A stretch of DNA of 64,000 nt from Mucilaginibacter pankratovii (GCF_014773265.1 NZ_JACWMY010000015.1:1-64000), one strand, 5' to 3'. Shown: positions 1 through 7,765, counted from the first letter of the stretch. Notes: generated from the sequence alone by a model not told the origin. Numbers and translations: made by a program.

Positions 1-42
1 GGCCTTAAATTATCAAACACCACAAACAGTTCATCAACAAAA

Positions 43-72
43 AATGCTTGCCAGTTTTACCTGACAAGCATT
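43..72. terminator. Terminator-like hairpin at left edge
   Basis: Arms at 43-54 and 61-72 pair over 12 positions with one C-A mismatch around a TTTTAC loop. Read on the minus strand the hairpin is followed by a run of T, but no minus-strand gene lies just to its right. It probably closes a plus-strand gene that ends left of the window, or works in both directions. The rest of 1-153 shows no coding sequence. Confidence 0.45.
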
Positions 73-153
73 ATATTTAGTTCATTAAAATCTGTCAACC
101 TATTTCAGGACGACTCATGAATTACTACCTTAGAAGCCTTATAACCTCATCAC

Positions 154-513
154 ATGAATTGCTTTAACCATGTTACCACACCTGCAGTAGCTATTTGCAA
201 AAATTGCAATAAGGGCCTTTGTCCGGATTGCCTTACCGAAATTAAAAATGGGATTGCGTGTACAGCAACCTGTATAGACGAAGTAAAATCAATAAATGGA
301 TTAATAGAACGAAACAAGAATTTATCTAATAGAGCCGTAAGTACTTATAACCGGATGGTTTTTATTTACGGTTCGATGGGATTGCTATTTATTTATGCGG
401 CATACATATATCCCGAACTTAATTTATACATGTACCCTGCAGGCGGGCTATTTTTACTAATAGGCATTTTAACATTTATTGCAAATAAAAAGCGTTACAA
501 AAGCAATAATTAA
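154..513 (+). CDS. Small B-box-like zinc-finger membrane protein
   Basis: This 119-aa protein starts with a compact metal-binding region: Cys3, His6, Cys15, Cys18, Cys23, Cys26, Cys36 and Cys40, in the CxxH / CxxC / CxxC spacing of B-box zinc fingers. A polar linker follows (about 45-67), then two hydrophobic segments (about 68-86 and 92-110) and a Lys/Arg-rich end that would lie in the cytoplasm. Bacterial proteins with a B-box zinc finger joined to membrane helices are known in Bacteroidota but their role is not established; zinc binding is inferred from the residues. It stands alone, followed by a perfect 9-bp hairpin and then lspA on the same strand. Confidence 0.72.
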   Translation: MNCFNHVTTPAVAICKNCNKGLCPDCLTEIKNGIACTATCIDEVKSINGLIERNKNLSNRAVSTYNRMVFIYGSMGLLFIYAAYIYPELNLYMYPAGGLFLLIGILTFIANKKRYKSNN

Positions 514-518
514 AACAC

Positions 519-540
519 GTTGTGGTGTCCTCACCACAAC
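519..540. repeat. GGTG-TCCT-CACC hairpin, copy 1
   Basis: A perfect 9-bp stem (519-527 with 532-540) closes a TCCT loop just after the stop at 513. There is no T tract, so it is not a classical terminator. The same GGTG-TCCT-CACC core with a different outer stem occurs at 41613-41634. Confidence 0.6.
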
Positions 541-570
541 ATAACATTAGCATTTCTCAAATTCTCTTTT

Positions 571-578
571 TACTTTCG
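571..578 (+). promoter_or_regulatory. -7 box of lspA
   Basis: TACTTTCG matches the Bacteroidota -7 consensus TAnnTTTG except at one base and lies only 5 bases before the ATG at 584. The upstream GTG at 578 overlaps the box, which argues against it as the start. Confidence 0.5.
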
Positions 579-583
579 TGGTA

Positions 584-1129
584 ATGAAATTGAAAGGACT
601 GTACCGGGCTGTTGTTATTTTAGTTATTCTCGCCCTCAATATTAGTTGCGACCAGGTTTCCAAATCCATCGTGCGCAAAAAAATGAGTTACGATGAGCCT
701 ATCAGCTTCATACAGAACCATTTTACGCTGATCAAGATAGAAAATACGGGCGCTTTTTTGAGCGTTGGCGATACCCTGGCTAACCCTTATCGCTTTATCC
801 TGCTTACTTTATTACCTGTAATTTCGCTGTTGGCGGGTACCATATTTATGCTTACCCAAAAGAATTTCAGCAAGCTGATCCTTGGCGGACTCATCTGCGT
901 TATAGGCGGCGGCATCGGTAATATTTACGATCGTATTGCCCACGGCTCGGTTACCGATTTTATGCATATCCGTTTCGGCATCTTCCAAACCGGCATTTTT
1001 AACGTAGCCGATGTTTCCATCATGGTAGGTATCGGGCTGATATTGCTGGATGCTATAGTGAAGAAAATGGAAGAGAAGAAACTACAGCAACAAACCGAAC
1101 CGCCGACAGAAACAGCAAACGCAGAATAA
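584..1129 (+). CDS. lspA: Lipoprotein signal peptidase (signal peptidase II)
   Basis: LspA is the inner-membrane aspartyl protease that removes signal peptides from diacylglyceryl-modified prolipoproteins. The 181-aa product has four hydrophobic segments and the family motifs in order: DQVSK near residue 23, ENTGAF near 53, GGGIGNIYDR at about 108-117, VTDF and FNVADVSI. Asp125 and Asp143 are the expected catalytic pair. The ATG at 584 is preferred over the in-frame GTG at 578 because the latter lies inside a promoter-like box. The C-terminal 20 residues are a charged, Gln/Thr-rich tail beyond the usual end. Substrates are visible in the window: the DUF885 protein at 3679-5463 has a lipobox. 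Confidence 0.96.
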   Translation: MKLKGLYRAVVILVILALNISCDQVSKSIVRKKMSYDEPISFIQNHFTLIKIENTGAFLSVGDTLANPYRFILLTLLPVISLLAGTIFMLTQKNFSKLILGGLICVIGGGIGNIYDRIAHGSVTDFMHIRFGIFQTGIFNVADVSIMVGIGLILLDAIVKKMEEKKLQQQTEPPTETANAE

Positions 1130-1139
1130 ACCCTATCCC

Positions 1140-1238
1140 GCGTTAGGGATTGCAGTGAAAACCCCGGAATGAAGCGCTGCTTCTATCAGCAGCGCGGAAT
1201 GAGGAGTTGTAACGGAAAGCCCGGCCCGAAGGGAACGC
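1140..1238. repeat. Structured intergenic repeat, copy A
   Basis: This 99-base element follows lspA. Its ends pair as GCGTT (1140-1144) with AACGC (1234-1238), and it contains a perfect 7-bp hairpin (1174-1180 with 1189-1195). It shares long identical stretches with 40338-40456 and, on the minus strand, with 52639-52716; in those copies the closing stem reads GCGAT/ATCGC and GCGCC/GGCGC. The base changes keep pairing, so the structure itself appears to be conserved. It could be an RNA or a REP-like DNA element. No open frame explains it. Confidence 0.7.
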
Positions 1239-1447
1239 CCATATCTACCATTTCCAAAGGTAAAAGATGTTTATTTTCCTCACGAATTGCCGTTATTTTC
1301 ATTTCACTCAATGGTAATATAATCATTTGAAATTCGCTCCTCTAAACCTTGTGATCCATTTATCACGGTCACTTCTCCATCACATTCCTGCTCTAATCTA
1401 CCCGCATAACCTACTTCATAATAAAAAGCGTATCTTTGCAGAAATAA
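1186..1447 (-). pseudogene. Possible remnants of two small genes
   Basis: The gap between lspA and the helicase gene reads like protein on the minus strand. A frame without a start codon (about 1304-1447) ends with INGSQGLEERISNDYITIE and a TGA. One base later an ATG at 1302 opens a frame MKITAIREENKHLLPLEMVD that runs straight into repeat copy A and stops there. Tight gene spacing and plausible composition suggest decayed coding sequence cut off by the repeat, but both pieces are short and I cannot name a family. Chance open frames remain possible. Confidence 0.3.
1431..1438 (+). promoter_or_regulatory. -7 box upstream of DEAD-box helicase
   Basis: TATCTTTG matches TAnnTTTG exactly. It lies about 98 bases before the ATG at 1537, so the helicase mRNA would have an untranslated leader of roughly 90 bases, unlike most genes in this window. 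Long leaders are common for cold-inducible helicase genes; a regulatory role here is inference. Confidence 0.55.
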
Positions 1448-1536
1448 TTACCCGTTGATTTACGGTTTTGATCAATAGACACTCTTCAGATCCGCTTAAT
1501 GCTTCGCGTTAGCAAATAATACATACAATTCAATAC

Positions 1537-2895
1537 ATGTCATTCGAAAATTTAAATTTAATTGAGCCTATTTTAAAGGCTTTAAAAACAGAGGGTTATA
1601 CAACCCCTACCCCAATACAAGAACAAGCAATCCCTTTTATATTACAACACCGCGACCTGCTGGGCTGCGCCCAAACCGGTACCGGTAAAACGGCTGCCTT
1701 TGCTATCCCTATTTTGCATTTATTGTTTTTAGATAAGCAAAAACACAAGGAGCAAAAATCAATCAAGGCCCTGATTTTAACCCCAACCCGCGAACTGGCC
1801 ATCCAGATCAGCGAGAGCTTTACCGCTTACGGCAAAAACACCGGACTTAAAAACCTGGTTATTTTCGGTGGTGTATCGCAGGGCCCGCAAACAGATGCTT
1901 TGCGCCGTGGCGTTGATATCCTCATCGCTACTCCGGGCCGCCTTTTAGACCTGATGAACCAGCGCTTTGTGCACCTGGACCAGATAAAAATGCTGATTTT
2001 GGATGAGGCCGACCGTATGCTGGATATGGGCTTTGTACATGATGTAAAAAAGATCATCGCCAAGGTTCCGCAAAACAGGCAAACTTTGTTCTTCTCGGCT
2101 ACCATGCCAAACGAGATCCAAAGCCTGGCCGATTCTATCCTGCAGAAACCTGCTAAGGTGGAGGTTGCGCCGGTATCGTCTACAGCTGATACCATACAGC
2201 AGTCGTTATATTTTGTAGAGAAGAACGATAAGCGTTTATTGCTTAATCACATCCTGAAAGATAAAAACATTAAAACAGCCCTGGTATTTACCCGTACCAA
2301 GCACGGTGCCGATAAAGTTGTTAAAGACCTGGTAAAAGCCGGTATTACTGCCGAGGCCATCCACGGTAATAAATCGCAGAATGCTCGCCAGCGCGCTTTA
2401 ACCAACTTTAAAAACCGTACCACACGCGTTTTAATTGCTACCGATATTGCCGCGCGCGGTATTGATATCGACGAATTAACACACGTGATCAATTACGAGA
2501 TCCCTAACATCCCCGAAACCTATGTACACCGTATTGGTCGTACAGGCCGCGCGGGCGCAAGTGGCATAGCCCTTACATTTTGTGATGGCGAGGAAGAAAT
2601 AGATTTCCTGAAAGATATTCATAAACTGATAGCCAAAGAGATCCCAGTGGAGGAAGAACACCCTTACCCGCTAAGCATCCAGGCCATGACCGAGAAGATG
2701 ATGAGCAAAGCCAAAAACGCGCCTGCTAAAGGCAAGAGCGGTGGCGGCGGCGGTTCACGTGGTGGCAGGCCGGGTGGCGGCGGTGGTCGTAGCGGCGGCG
2801 GCAGGCCGGGTGGCAACACCCGTACCGATGGCAGTCGTAAAGCCGGCGGCAGTAGCGGCATGAGCGGCGCAGCAGGAAGAACGGGCAGGAGATAG
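1537..2895 (+). CDS. rhlE: DEAD-box ATP-dependent RNA helicase, RhlE type
   Basis: A 452-aa helicase that would use ATP to unwind short RNA duplexes, typically in ribosome assembly, mRNA turnover and cold adaptation. All motifs are present in order: Q motif (TPTPIQEQAIP), motif I AQTGTGKT near residue 44, Ia PTRELAIQI, Ib TPGRLLDL, II DEADRMLDMGF near 157, III SATMP, IV LVFTRTKHGAD, V ATDIAARGIDID and VI HRIGRTGRAG. After about residue 395 the protein changes to a Gly/Arg/Ser-rich tail, a low-complexity RNA-binding extension. The symbol reflects the best subfamily match; orthology to E. coli RhlE is not tested. Confidence 0.93.
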   Translation: MSFENLNLIEPILKALKTEGYTTPTPIQEQAIPFILQHRDLLGCAQTGTGKTAAFAIPILHLLFLDKQKHKEQKSIKALILTPTRELAIQISESFTAYGKNTGLKNLVIFGGVSQGPQTDALRRGVDILIATPGRLLDLMNQRFVHLDQIKMLILDEADRMLDMGFVHDVKKIIAKVPQNRQTLFFSATMPNEIQSLADSILQKPAKVEVAPVSSTADTIQQSLYFVEKNDKRLLLNHILKDKNIKTALVFTRTKHGADKVVKDLVKAGITAEAIHGNKSQNARQRALTNFKNRTTRVLIATDIAARGIDIDELTHVINYEIPNIPETYVHRIGRTGRAGASGIALTFCDGEEEIDFLKDIHKLIAKEIPVEEEHPYPLSIQAMTEKMMSKAKNAPAKGKSGGGGGSRGGRPGGGGGRSGGGRPGGNTRTDGSRKAGGSSGMSGAAGRTGRR

Positions 2896-2975
2896 TTATT
2901 GGTTGATTGGGTTGATTAAGTGAATGGTTGGCATAGTTTGATATTAACTCTCTCCACTCACCTAATCAACCCCTC
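2896..2975. repeat. Hairpin carrying a 34-base dispersed repeat
   Basis: The 34 bases 2896-2929 recur inverted at 41051-41084 with 3 differences. In this copy GGGTTGATTA plus the next bases (about 2909-2927) also pair with CCACTCACCTAATCAACCC near 2955-2973, forming a long hairpin just after the helicase stop. Related sequence occurs near 52518-52536. It may end transcription, but no T tract follows. Confidence 0.55.
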
Positions 2976-3056
2976 CCCATTGTTAACAAGTTAATAATCC
3001 TGTTTGCAGCGTTCAGATAAATTAAATAGCTTTATAATTAAATTTTTCCGCACCCA

Positions 3057-3353
3057 ATGAAACGCTTTATCAACCTTATCAAGAACAAATTTTTCCTGGT
3101 AACCGTAATATTTGTTGTTTGGATGATCTTCTTTGATAAGAACGACCTGTTCTCGCAATACCAATACAAGCAGCAGCTAAGCAAGCTGGAGCAGGAGCGC
3201 GATTTTTACAAGGCCGAAACCGCTAAAGTGAATAAAGACCTCGACGAGCTTACCTCTGATAAAGCCAAGCTGGAAAAATTCGCTCGCGAAAAGTACCTCA
3301 TGAAAAAAGAGAACGAGGATGTTTTTGTAATAGAGCGAGAGAAGAAAAATTAA
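3057..3353 (+). CDS. FtsB/DivIC-family septum formation protein
   Basis: A 98-aa bitopic membrane protein: short basic N-terminus, one transmembrane helix at about 11-26, then a coiled coil from about 33 to 80 (QLSKLEQERDFYKAETAKV) and the family-typical FAREKYLMKKENEDVFVI end, in which LAREKYxMxxxxExVFVI is the hallmark of FtsB/DivIC. These proteins join FtsL and FtsQ/DivIB in the division complex that activates septal peptidoglycan synthesis. Length is normal. The usual neighbour in this phylum is enolase; here it is a helicase, so context adds nothing. Confidence 0.9.
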   Translation: MKRFINLIKNKFFLVTVIFVVWMIFFDKNDLFSQYQYKQQLSKLEQERDFYKAETAKVNKDLDELTSDKAKLEKFAREKYLMKKENEDVFVIEREKKN

Positions 3354-3385
3354 GCAGATGTGCAGATTTTAGATGTGCAAATGAT

Positions 3386-3418
3386 AAAAGCCTTTCAAGT
3401 TTAGCTTGAAAGGCTTTT
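3386..3418 (+). terminator. Rho-independent terminator after DivIC gene
   Basis: Arms 3386-3399 and 3405-3418 pair perfectly around a 5-base loop and end in a T run. The mirror-image A run lets it also work for the minus-strand genes ending at 3453. Confidence 0.85.
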
Positions 3419-3452
3419 TTGGTTTTGAACCAATGGGTCGGCGTCCCGCCTC

Positions 3453-3647
3453 CTATCTCACCAGCATTTTTATCGCTATAATAATCCCCACAACCATCAG
3501 GATAAATATCCAGCTGCCTTTATGCGCAAAATTGAATGTCCAACCCCAGCCAAAGCGCTTAGGCACTACCAGCTTCGGATCGGCAGGATTATAATAAATG
3601 AGGCCCCATATCCAGTGGCTTGCGTCCTTTTTTTCTAATTCATTCAT
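3453..3647 (-). CDS. DUF5808 small membrane protein
   Basis: A 64-aa protein with the DUF5808 pattern: HWIWGLIYYNPADPKLVVPK, then GWGWTFNFAHKGSW and one transmembrane helix (about 46-62). The first part matches the soluble 'W.wG.fYyNpeDpr..VPKR.G.GwT.NF' signature known from many Bacteroidota and Firmicutes proteins of unknown role. The open frame extends further upstream to 3806 but would run into the DUF885 gene; the ATG at 3647, preceded by a purine-rich AAAGG, gives the family's usual start. It follows the DUF885 gene by 31 bases and is probably cotranscribed. Confidence 0.8.
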   Translation of the reverse strand: MNELEKKDASHWIWGLIYYNPADPKLVVPKRFGWGWTFNFAHKGSWIFILMVVGIIIAIKMLVR

Positions 3648-3678
3648 ACCTTTACTTCTCAACATCTGCACATCAAAA

Positions 3679-5463
3679 TTAACCACCGCTACCCGGCTTG
3701 GTATCAATTTTTGGCACGGTAAACATGGCTTCTTTAATAAACTTAACCGGCGCGTTACCATACCCCAGGAATTTCTCGTTAAACTCTTTAATGCGATATT
3801 TATCACCCTGCTTCTTTTTCCAGGCTAGCTGCAGGTCGTTAATTTCTTTATACCCTGTAAAATAGCTGGTAAGCTGTACACTGCTAACGCTTACCCGTTT
3901 CCATTTATTATCGGCTTCGGCTTGCTGTTGGAAGGCCTCGCGGGTTAGCATTTTTATCGCCTGCTCTTTAGTCATGTTACTTGCGTGTACACTATAATCC
4001 AATATGGCGTTACATACCGACCGCAGGTGCCATTTATACCACATCAGGCGCATCTCCGGCTCTTTATCGCCAAAGCCTGCATCCAGCATCATCTGCTCGC
4101 TATAAACTGCCCAGCCTTCTATCATGGCACCATTGCCAAATACCGATTTGACAATGCTTGGCGATTTATTGGCATAAACCAGCTGGGTATAATGCCCCGG
4201 AATGGCTTCGTGGATGCACAGGATCTGCAGGATGTATTGATTGTACTCGCGCAGATAGCTTTCGGCCCGCTCGGGCGACCAGCCCACAAGGCTGCCCACA
4301 TTGTAATACGTATTGCCCGTTTTATCATAAGGCCCGGGCGAACTTACCGATGCACCGGCAACACCGGCCATGTAGCCGGGTTCCTTACGAACGATGAGCG
4401 GTTTGCTTGGGTCGAGGGTTAGCAGGTCTTTACTTTTGATGAACGCGGTTAGTTTTGGCAATTCGGCCTCAATAGCAGATTGAAATTCCGATGGCGCCAC
4501 GTGTTTGGTAGATAGCGTATCTATCATCTGGCCTATCAGGTCAAGCGAATCTGTTGGCATTGCTTTGGTACCAAAATATTTTGGCCAAAGCGTGCGGCTG
4601 ATCTTCGCCATTTCGCGATGCAGGTATTTTTTGCGTTCCATGGCGGCATTGTAAACCTGCTGGGCGGTGCTTTCCGACTGTATCTCGTATTTGAATTTGT
4701 TTTCGTAGTATTCCTTACCCAGCCTAAAGCTGCGGGGCTTATCGTTCTTCATCGCTTTTAAATAAGCCACAAAGCCCTTTATCGCGTCAACCGAGATGCG
4801 TGCACGGTCTACCATCTGCTTTTGCTCAGCATCAGGGATCTTTGTTTTTTTAAGCGAATCGGCAAAGTCGCTTTCTATAACACTCAAGCCACCGGTATGC
4901 TGGTCTATAGCCAGGCTGGTTAGCTCTGCAACCGGGTTTTTAAGCTGTTTTTGGGCCTCTTTGTAATAAGCCGGGATAAATGCCATCCGCTGATAAAAAC
5001 TGCGAAGGCGTTTCTCCAGCGGGGCGTAATGCTCGTTAAGGATAAGCGCAAAACCGCCTATTACGTTGTATGATGCCGGGTTCCACTGATATTCGCGCAG
5101 TTGCTCCAGGTTCCACTGGATAGATTCCAGCTGGTTCTGCATCATACGGTGATCTATCTTATTGGCATCAGATAAGGTGCCTACCTCAAACCTGCTGAGC
5201 GAATCCATCTGCACCTTGGTGAATTTGATAGCCTTTTTACGGTTATCATCATTGGGGATGAGCAGTAAGCTGTCGTATTTATGATAGCCGGCTGTGGTTG
5301 CCCATTCGGGGTTCTCTTTCCAAAAATCATCCAAAAAATGGTCTTCGTATTGCAGGAAGGCAGCATCGTCCTTCGCCGAAAGCGGTTCGGATGATTGCCC
5401 GTCTTTTTTACAGGCCGAAAACGCGGCAACGTACAGGGAAAGTAAAAGTAGTTTCTTTATCAC
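3679..5463 (-). CDS. DUF885 lipoprotein, putative zinc carboxypeptidase-like enzyme
   Basis: A 594-aa exported protein with a lipoprotein signal (hydrophobic stretch, AAFSAC with the modified Cys at 18). The body is a DUF885 domain. It carries HEAIPGHYTQ at about 416-425 and EGWAVYSEQ at about 447-455, which together give the HExxx(x)H plus downstream Glu arrangement of gluzincin-like metallopeptidases. DUF885 proteins are generally treated as predicted peptidases; the substrate is unknown. It would sit on the periplasmic face or the outer membrane. It leads a two-gene unit with the DUF5808 protein. Length is typical. Confidence 0.88.
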   Translation of the reverse strand: MIKKLLLLSLYVAAFSACKKDGQSSEPLSAKDDAAFLQYEDHFLDDFWKENPEWATTAGYHKYDSLLLIPNDDNRKKAIKFTKVQMDSLSRFEVGTLSDANKIDHRMMQNQLESIQWNLEQLREYQWNPASYNVIGGFALILNEHYAPLEKRLRSFYQRMAFIPAYYKEAQKQLKNPVAELTSLAIDQHTGGLSVIESDFADSLKKTKIPDAEQKQMVDRARISVDAIKGFVAYLKAMKNDKPRSFRLGKEYYENKFKYEIQSESTAQQVYNAAMERKKYLHREMAKISRTLWPKYFGTKAMPTDSLDLIGQMIDTLSTKHVAPSEFQSAIEAELPKLTAFIKSKDLLTLDPSKPLIVRKEPGYMAGVAGASVSSPGPYDKTGNTYYNVGSLVGWSPERAESYLREYNQYILQILCIHEAIPGHYTQLVYANKSPSIVKSVFGNGAMIEGWAVYSEQMMLDAGFGDKEPEMRLMWYKWHLRSVCNAILDYSVHASNMTKEQAIKMLTREAFQQQAEADNKWKRVSVSSVQLTSYFTGYKEINDLQLAWKKKQGDKYRIKEFNEKFLGYGNAPVKFIKEAMFTVPKIDTKPGSGG

Positions 5464-5544
5464 CTTAGTAAGGGTTTGCTTTGGTTTATAAACTTAGAGT
5501 GTTGGAAACATAACGATTTTCTTGCCGCCCGCACATTTAACTCA

Positions 5545-5660
5545 CCCCGGGTTCGCTAACGCTGCCCTACCCTCTCTCCGCAAGCGGAAAAAGGGTTAAA
5601 AGGAAAAATAAAATCTCCCCTCTTTGCGCAGCAGAGAGGGGTTGGGGGTGAGTCAACTCT
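5545..5660. repeat. CTCACCCC / CCCTCTC palindromic repeat cluster 1
   Basis: The 308-base gap 5464-5771 between divergent genes holds this repeat: a CTCACCCC block, then CCCTCTCTCCGCAAGCGG and CCCCTCTTTGCGCAGC with their inverted partners, ending in GGGGGTGAGTCAACT. Closely related units form the larger cluster at 32340-32605. I see no gene here, and no clear -7 box for the DinB gene. Confidence 0.6.
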
Positions 5661-5771
5661 TGACCCGGGCATTAGCACCACGTTTTGAACACTTAAGGTT
5701 ATAAACTTAGAAATTTTGCCGCATATAAATCAAATATGCTGCGATTTTGTTACTGAAGAAATACCCTACCT

Positions 5772-6248
5772 ATGGACGATCAGCATAGAATATTAATTGC
5801 CGAGCTGGAGAAACTGATAGCGGGCGGCGGCGCGCATGCCACTTTGGAGGATGCTTTGAAGGAGATCCCCGCGAAATTCAGAGGGGTGCGGCCCGATAAT
5901 CTACCCTACAGCATCTGGCAGCTTGCCGAGCATATCCGCATTGCGCAATGGGACATGCTGGAGTTTAGCAAGGATGGCAACCACCAATCGCCTAAATGGC
6001 CGGATGATTACTGGCCAAAAGAAAATGAGCCGAAAGATGATGCCGCGTGGGAGAAAACCATCGACCAGATCCAGGCCGACCGGGCGGAGTTTTTAGCATT
6101 GCTGAAAAGCGAAGATATTTATAAACCCATCGCCAATGGCAGCGGGCAAAACATTTTGCGCGAGGCCCTGCAGGTTGCCGATCATAATGCGTACCACACT
6201 TCGGAAATTATTTTATTGAGGAGGCTGCTGGGAATCTGGGACCGTTGA
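5772..6248 (+). CDS. DinB-family metal-dependent protein
   Basis: A 158-aa four-helix-bundle protein of the DinB/YfiT superfamily. The family metal ligands fit His at LAEHIRIAQWDML (about residue 55) and the pair in ADHNAYHTSEII (about 138-142). Members bind a divalent metal and many act as thiol-dependent transferases, but most, like this one, have no assigned substrate. The WPDDYWPKENEPKDDAAW segment between helices is typical of the Bacteroidota DinB group. It is a single gene, convergent with the hydrolase gene and separated from it by a long hairpin. Confidence 0.85.
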   Translation: MDDQHRILIAELEKLIAGGGAHATLEDALKEIPAKFRGVRPDNLPYSIWQLAEHIRIAQWDMLEFSKDGNHQSPKWPDDYWPKENEPKDDAAWEKTIDQIQADRAEFLALLKSEDIYKPIANGSGQNILREALQVADHNAYHTSEIILLRRLLGIWDR

Positions 6249-6325
6249 TTTTAATGATTAAAGGATTACGTCGATTTAGCGCTAAGAGCTATCAGCGAAA
6301 TCAACGTAATCATTAAAATCAGCGG
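6242..6325. repeat. Inverted repeat between convergent genes
   Basis: The left part (6242-6281) pairs with 6294-6325: both carry TGATTTTAATGATTA and CGT(C/T)GATTT, with an 8-base insertion in the left arm. It begins inside the last codons of the DinB gene and ends at the stop of the hydrolase gene at 6327, so it can act as a shared transcription end. Related GATTAAAGGATT sequence occurs near 52783. Confidence 0.65.
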
Positions 6326-6326
6326 T

Positions 6327-7613
6327 CTACTTTATCCCATTCACAAACTCCACAATGGCGGTTACCAATTCGGGTTTTAGGGGTAGTGTGGGTTTATTGT
6401 AGGTGGCCATATTTTGTTCGCGGTCGGCGGGGGCCTCTTTCAGGATATGGTTCATGCCGGGGATAACAACCAGTTTCGCGTCAGAATCGGCCTTTTTTAA
6501 CTTTTCTGCATCGCTTTCGGTTACCTGTATATCTGTAGTTCCCTGTAAAATTAGTGCAGGTATTTTAACACTTTTCATCATCCTGATGGGGTCGTATCTA
6601 AACCACGACATGAGGTAAGGTTGGATACTTGGCCTGATGATGGAATACAATTGCGGGTCGATGTAATCGGTAGTTTTTCCTTTCCTCAGGCTGTCTACAA
6701 CCGTTTTATATTGATCTACCAAAAACTTCGGCATCGATTTTTCTACTTGTTCCTGCACTATTTTCTCGGCGGTGCGGCCTGCGCCTGCTACCGAGATAAA
6801 CCCTTTAACGGGCTGGTCGCGGAGGGTGAGTAAACCCACCAGTGATCCCTCGCTATGCCCCAAAACAATTACTTTAGAAAATCGCTGATCCTCGTTAAGC
6901 ATATTAACCAAACCAACGGCATCGTCCACATAATCGGTAAAGCGCAGTTCTTTCTCTTTTGTAGAACTTACGCTTTGGCCCACCAAACGCTTATCATACC
7001 GTAAAACAGCAATATTATTTTTGCCCAGTTCGTTGGCCAGCATTTTATAAGTATTACCGTTCAACCCAAGTTTCGGGCTGTTCCCATCGCGATCGGTAGG
7101 GCCCGAACCAGGAATAATTAGCACCACCGGCACCTTACCTTTAGCGTTTTTAGGAATGGTTAGCGTGCCCGGGATGGTACCGGTAAACATTTTGAATAAA
7201 ACCGGCTCTTCGGTAAGCGATGCATCCATCTGGATGGTTTTGGCCGGCTCCTGGTAAGGTGTAAAAAACACGCCAACCAGTTTATTCTGGCTGTTTAGCG
7301 ATAGGTTTAAAAAGAATACAGCGTTGGCAAAAGTTGCCTTATAAATGGCCGTTGGCGCCACATAACGGTCTATCTCTGTTTTGCTTAACGCACCCAATTG
7401 CGCTTTTAGTTGCGTGGTGGTTTGGTTCCACTTATCCGCAGCCATGGTGGCCTTCATTTCCGGCGCAAACATGGCGTAGATACTATCGGGCTGGTTGGCA
7501 TTGTAAAACTGCTTAAACCTGGCCAATACGGGGGCAAAGTTGGCGGGAGCTGTTTGCGCCATGGCGCTTATAGCTAAAAACAGTACTATTGCAGTGGTAT
7601 ATATTCTTTTCAT
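6327..7613 (-). CDS. Secreted alpha/beta hydrolase with N-terminal DUF3887-like domain
   Basis: A 428-aa protein when started at the ATG at 7613, which opens a clear signal peptide (MKRIYTTAIVLFLAISAMAQ); the longer frame to 7736 adds non-coding-like sequence. Residues about 25-120 resemble DUF3887 (FKQFYNANQPDSIYAMFAPEMKA). The rest is an alpha/beta hydrolase: oxyanion region LIIPGSGPTDRDG, nucleophile elbow GHSEGS at about 251-256, acid Asp in LQGTTDIQV and His in GMNHILKEA. It is probably a periplasmic esterase or peptidase; the natural substrate cannot be told from sequence. Confidence 0.87.
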   Translation of the reverse strand: MKRIYTTAIVLFLAISAMAQTAPANFAPVLARFKQFYNANQPDSIYAMFAPEMKATMAADKWNQTTTQLKAQLGALSKTEIDRYVAPTAIYKATFANAVFFLNLSLNSQNKLVGVFFTPYQEPAKTIQMDASLTEEPVLFKMFTGTIPGTLTIPKNAKGKVPVVLIIPGSGPTDRDGNSPKLGLNGNTYKMLANELGKNNIAVLRYDKRLVGQSVSSTKEKELRFTDYVDDAVGLVNMLNEDQRFSKVIVLGHSEGSLVGLLTLRDQPVKGFISVAGAGRTAEKIVQEQVEKSMPKFLVDQYKTVVDSLRKGKTTDYIDPQLYSIIRPSIQPYLMSWFRYDPIRMMKSVKIPALILQGTTDIQVTESDAEKLKKADSDAKLVVIPGMNHILKEAPADREQNMATYNKPTLPLKPELVTAIVEFVNGIK

Positions 7614-7765
7614 CCGGGGTTTAACCTGTTTATATTGGGGGATACTGATGGCGAATTTACTAAATTTTGAGAGGATTTTTGATCCATATATGTATAACTC
7701 CGGGCAACATTTATTATTATAATGCGTAAAAAGCATATAAACATATTATAAATTTAATATTTTAT

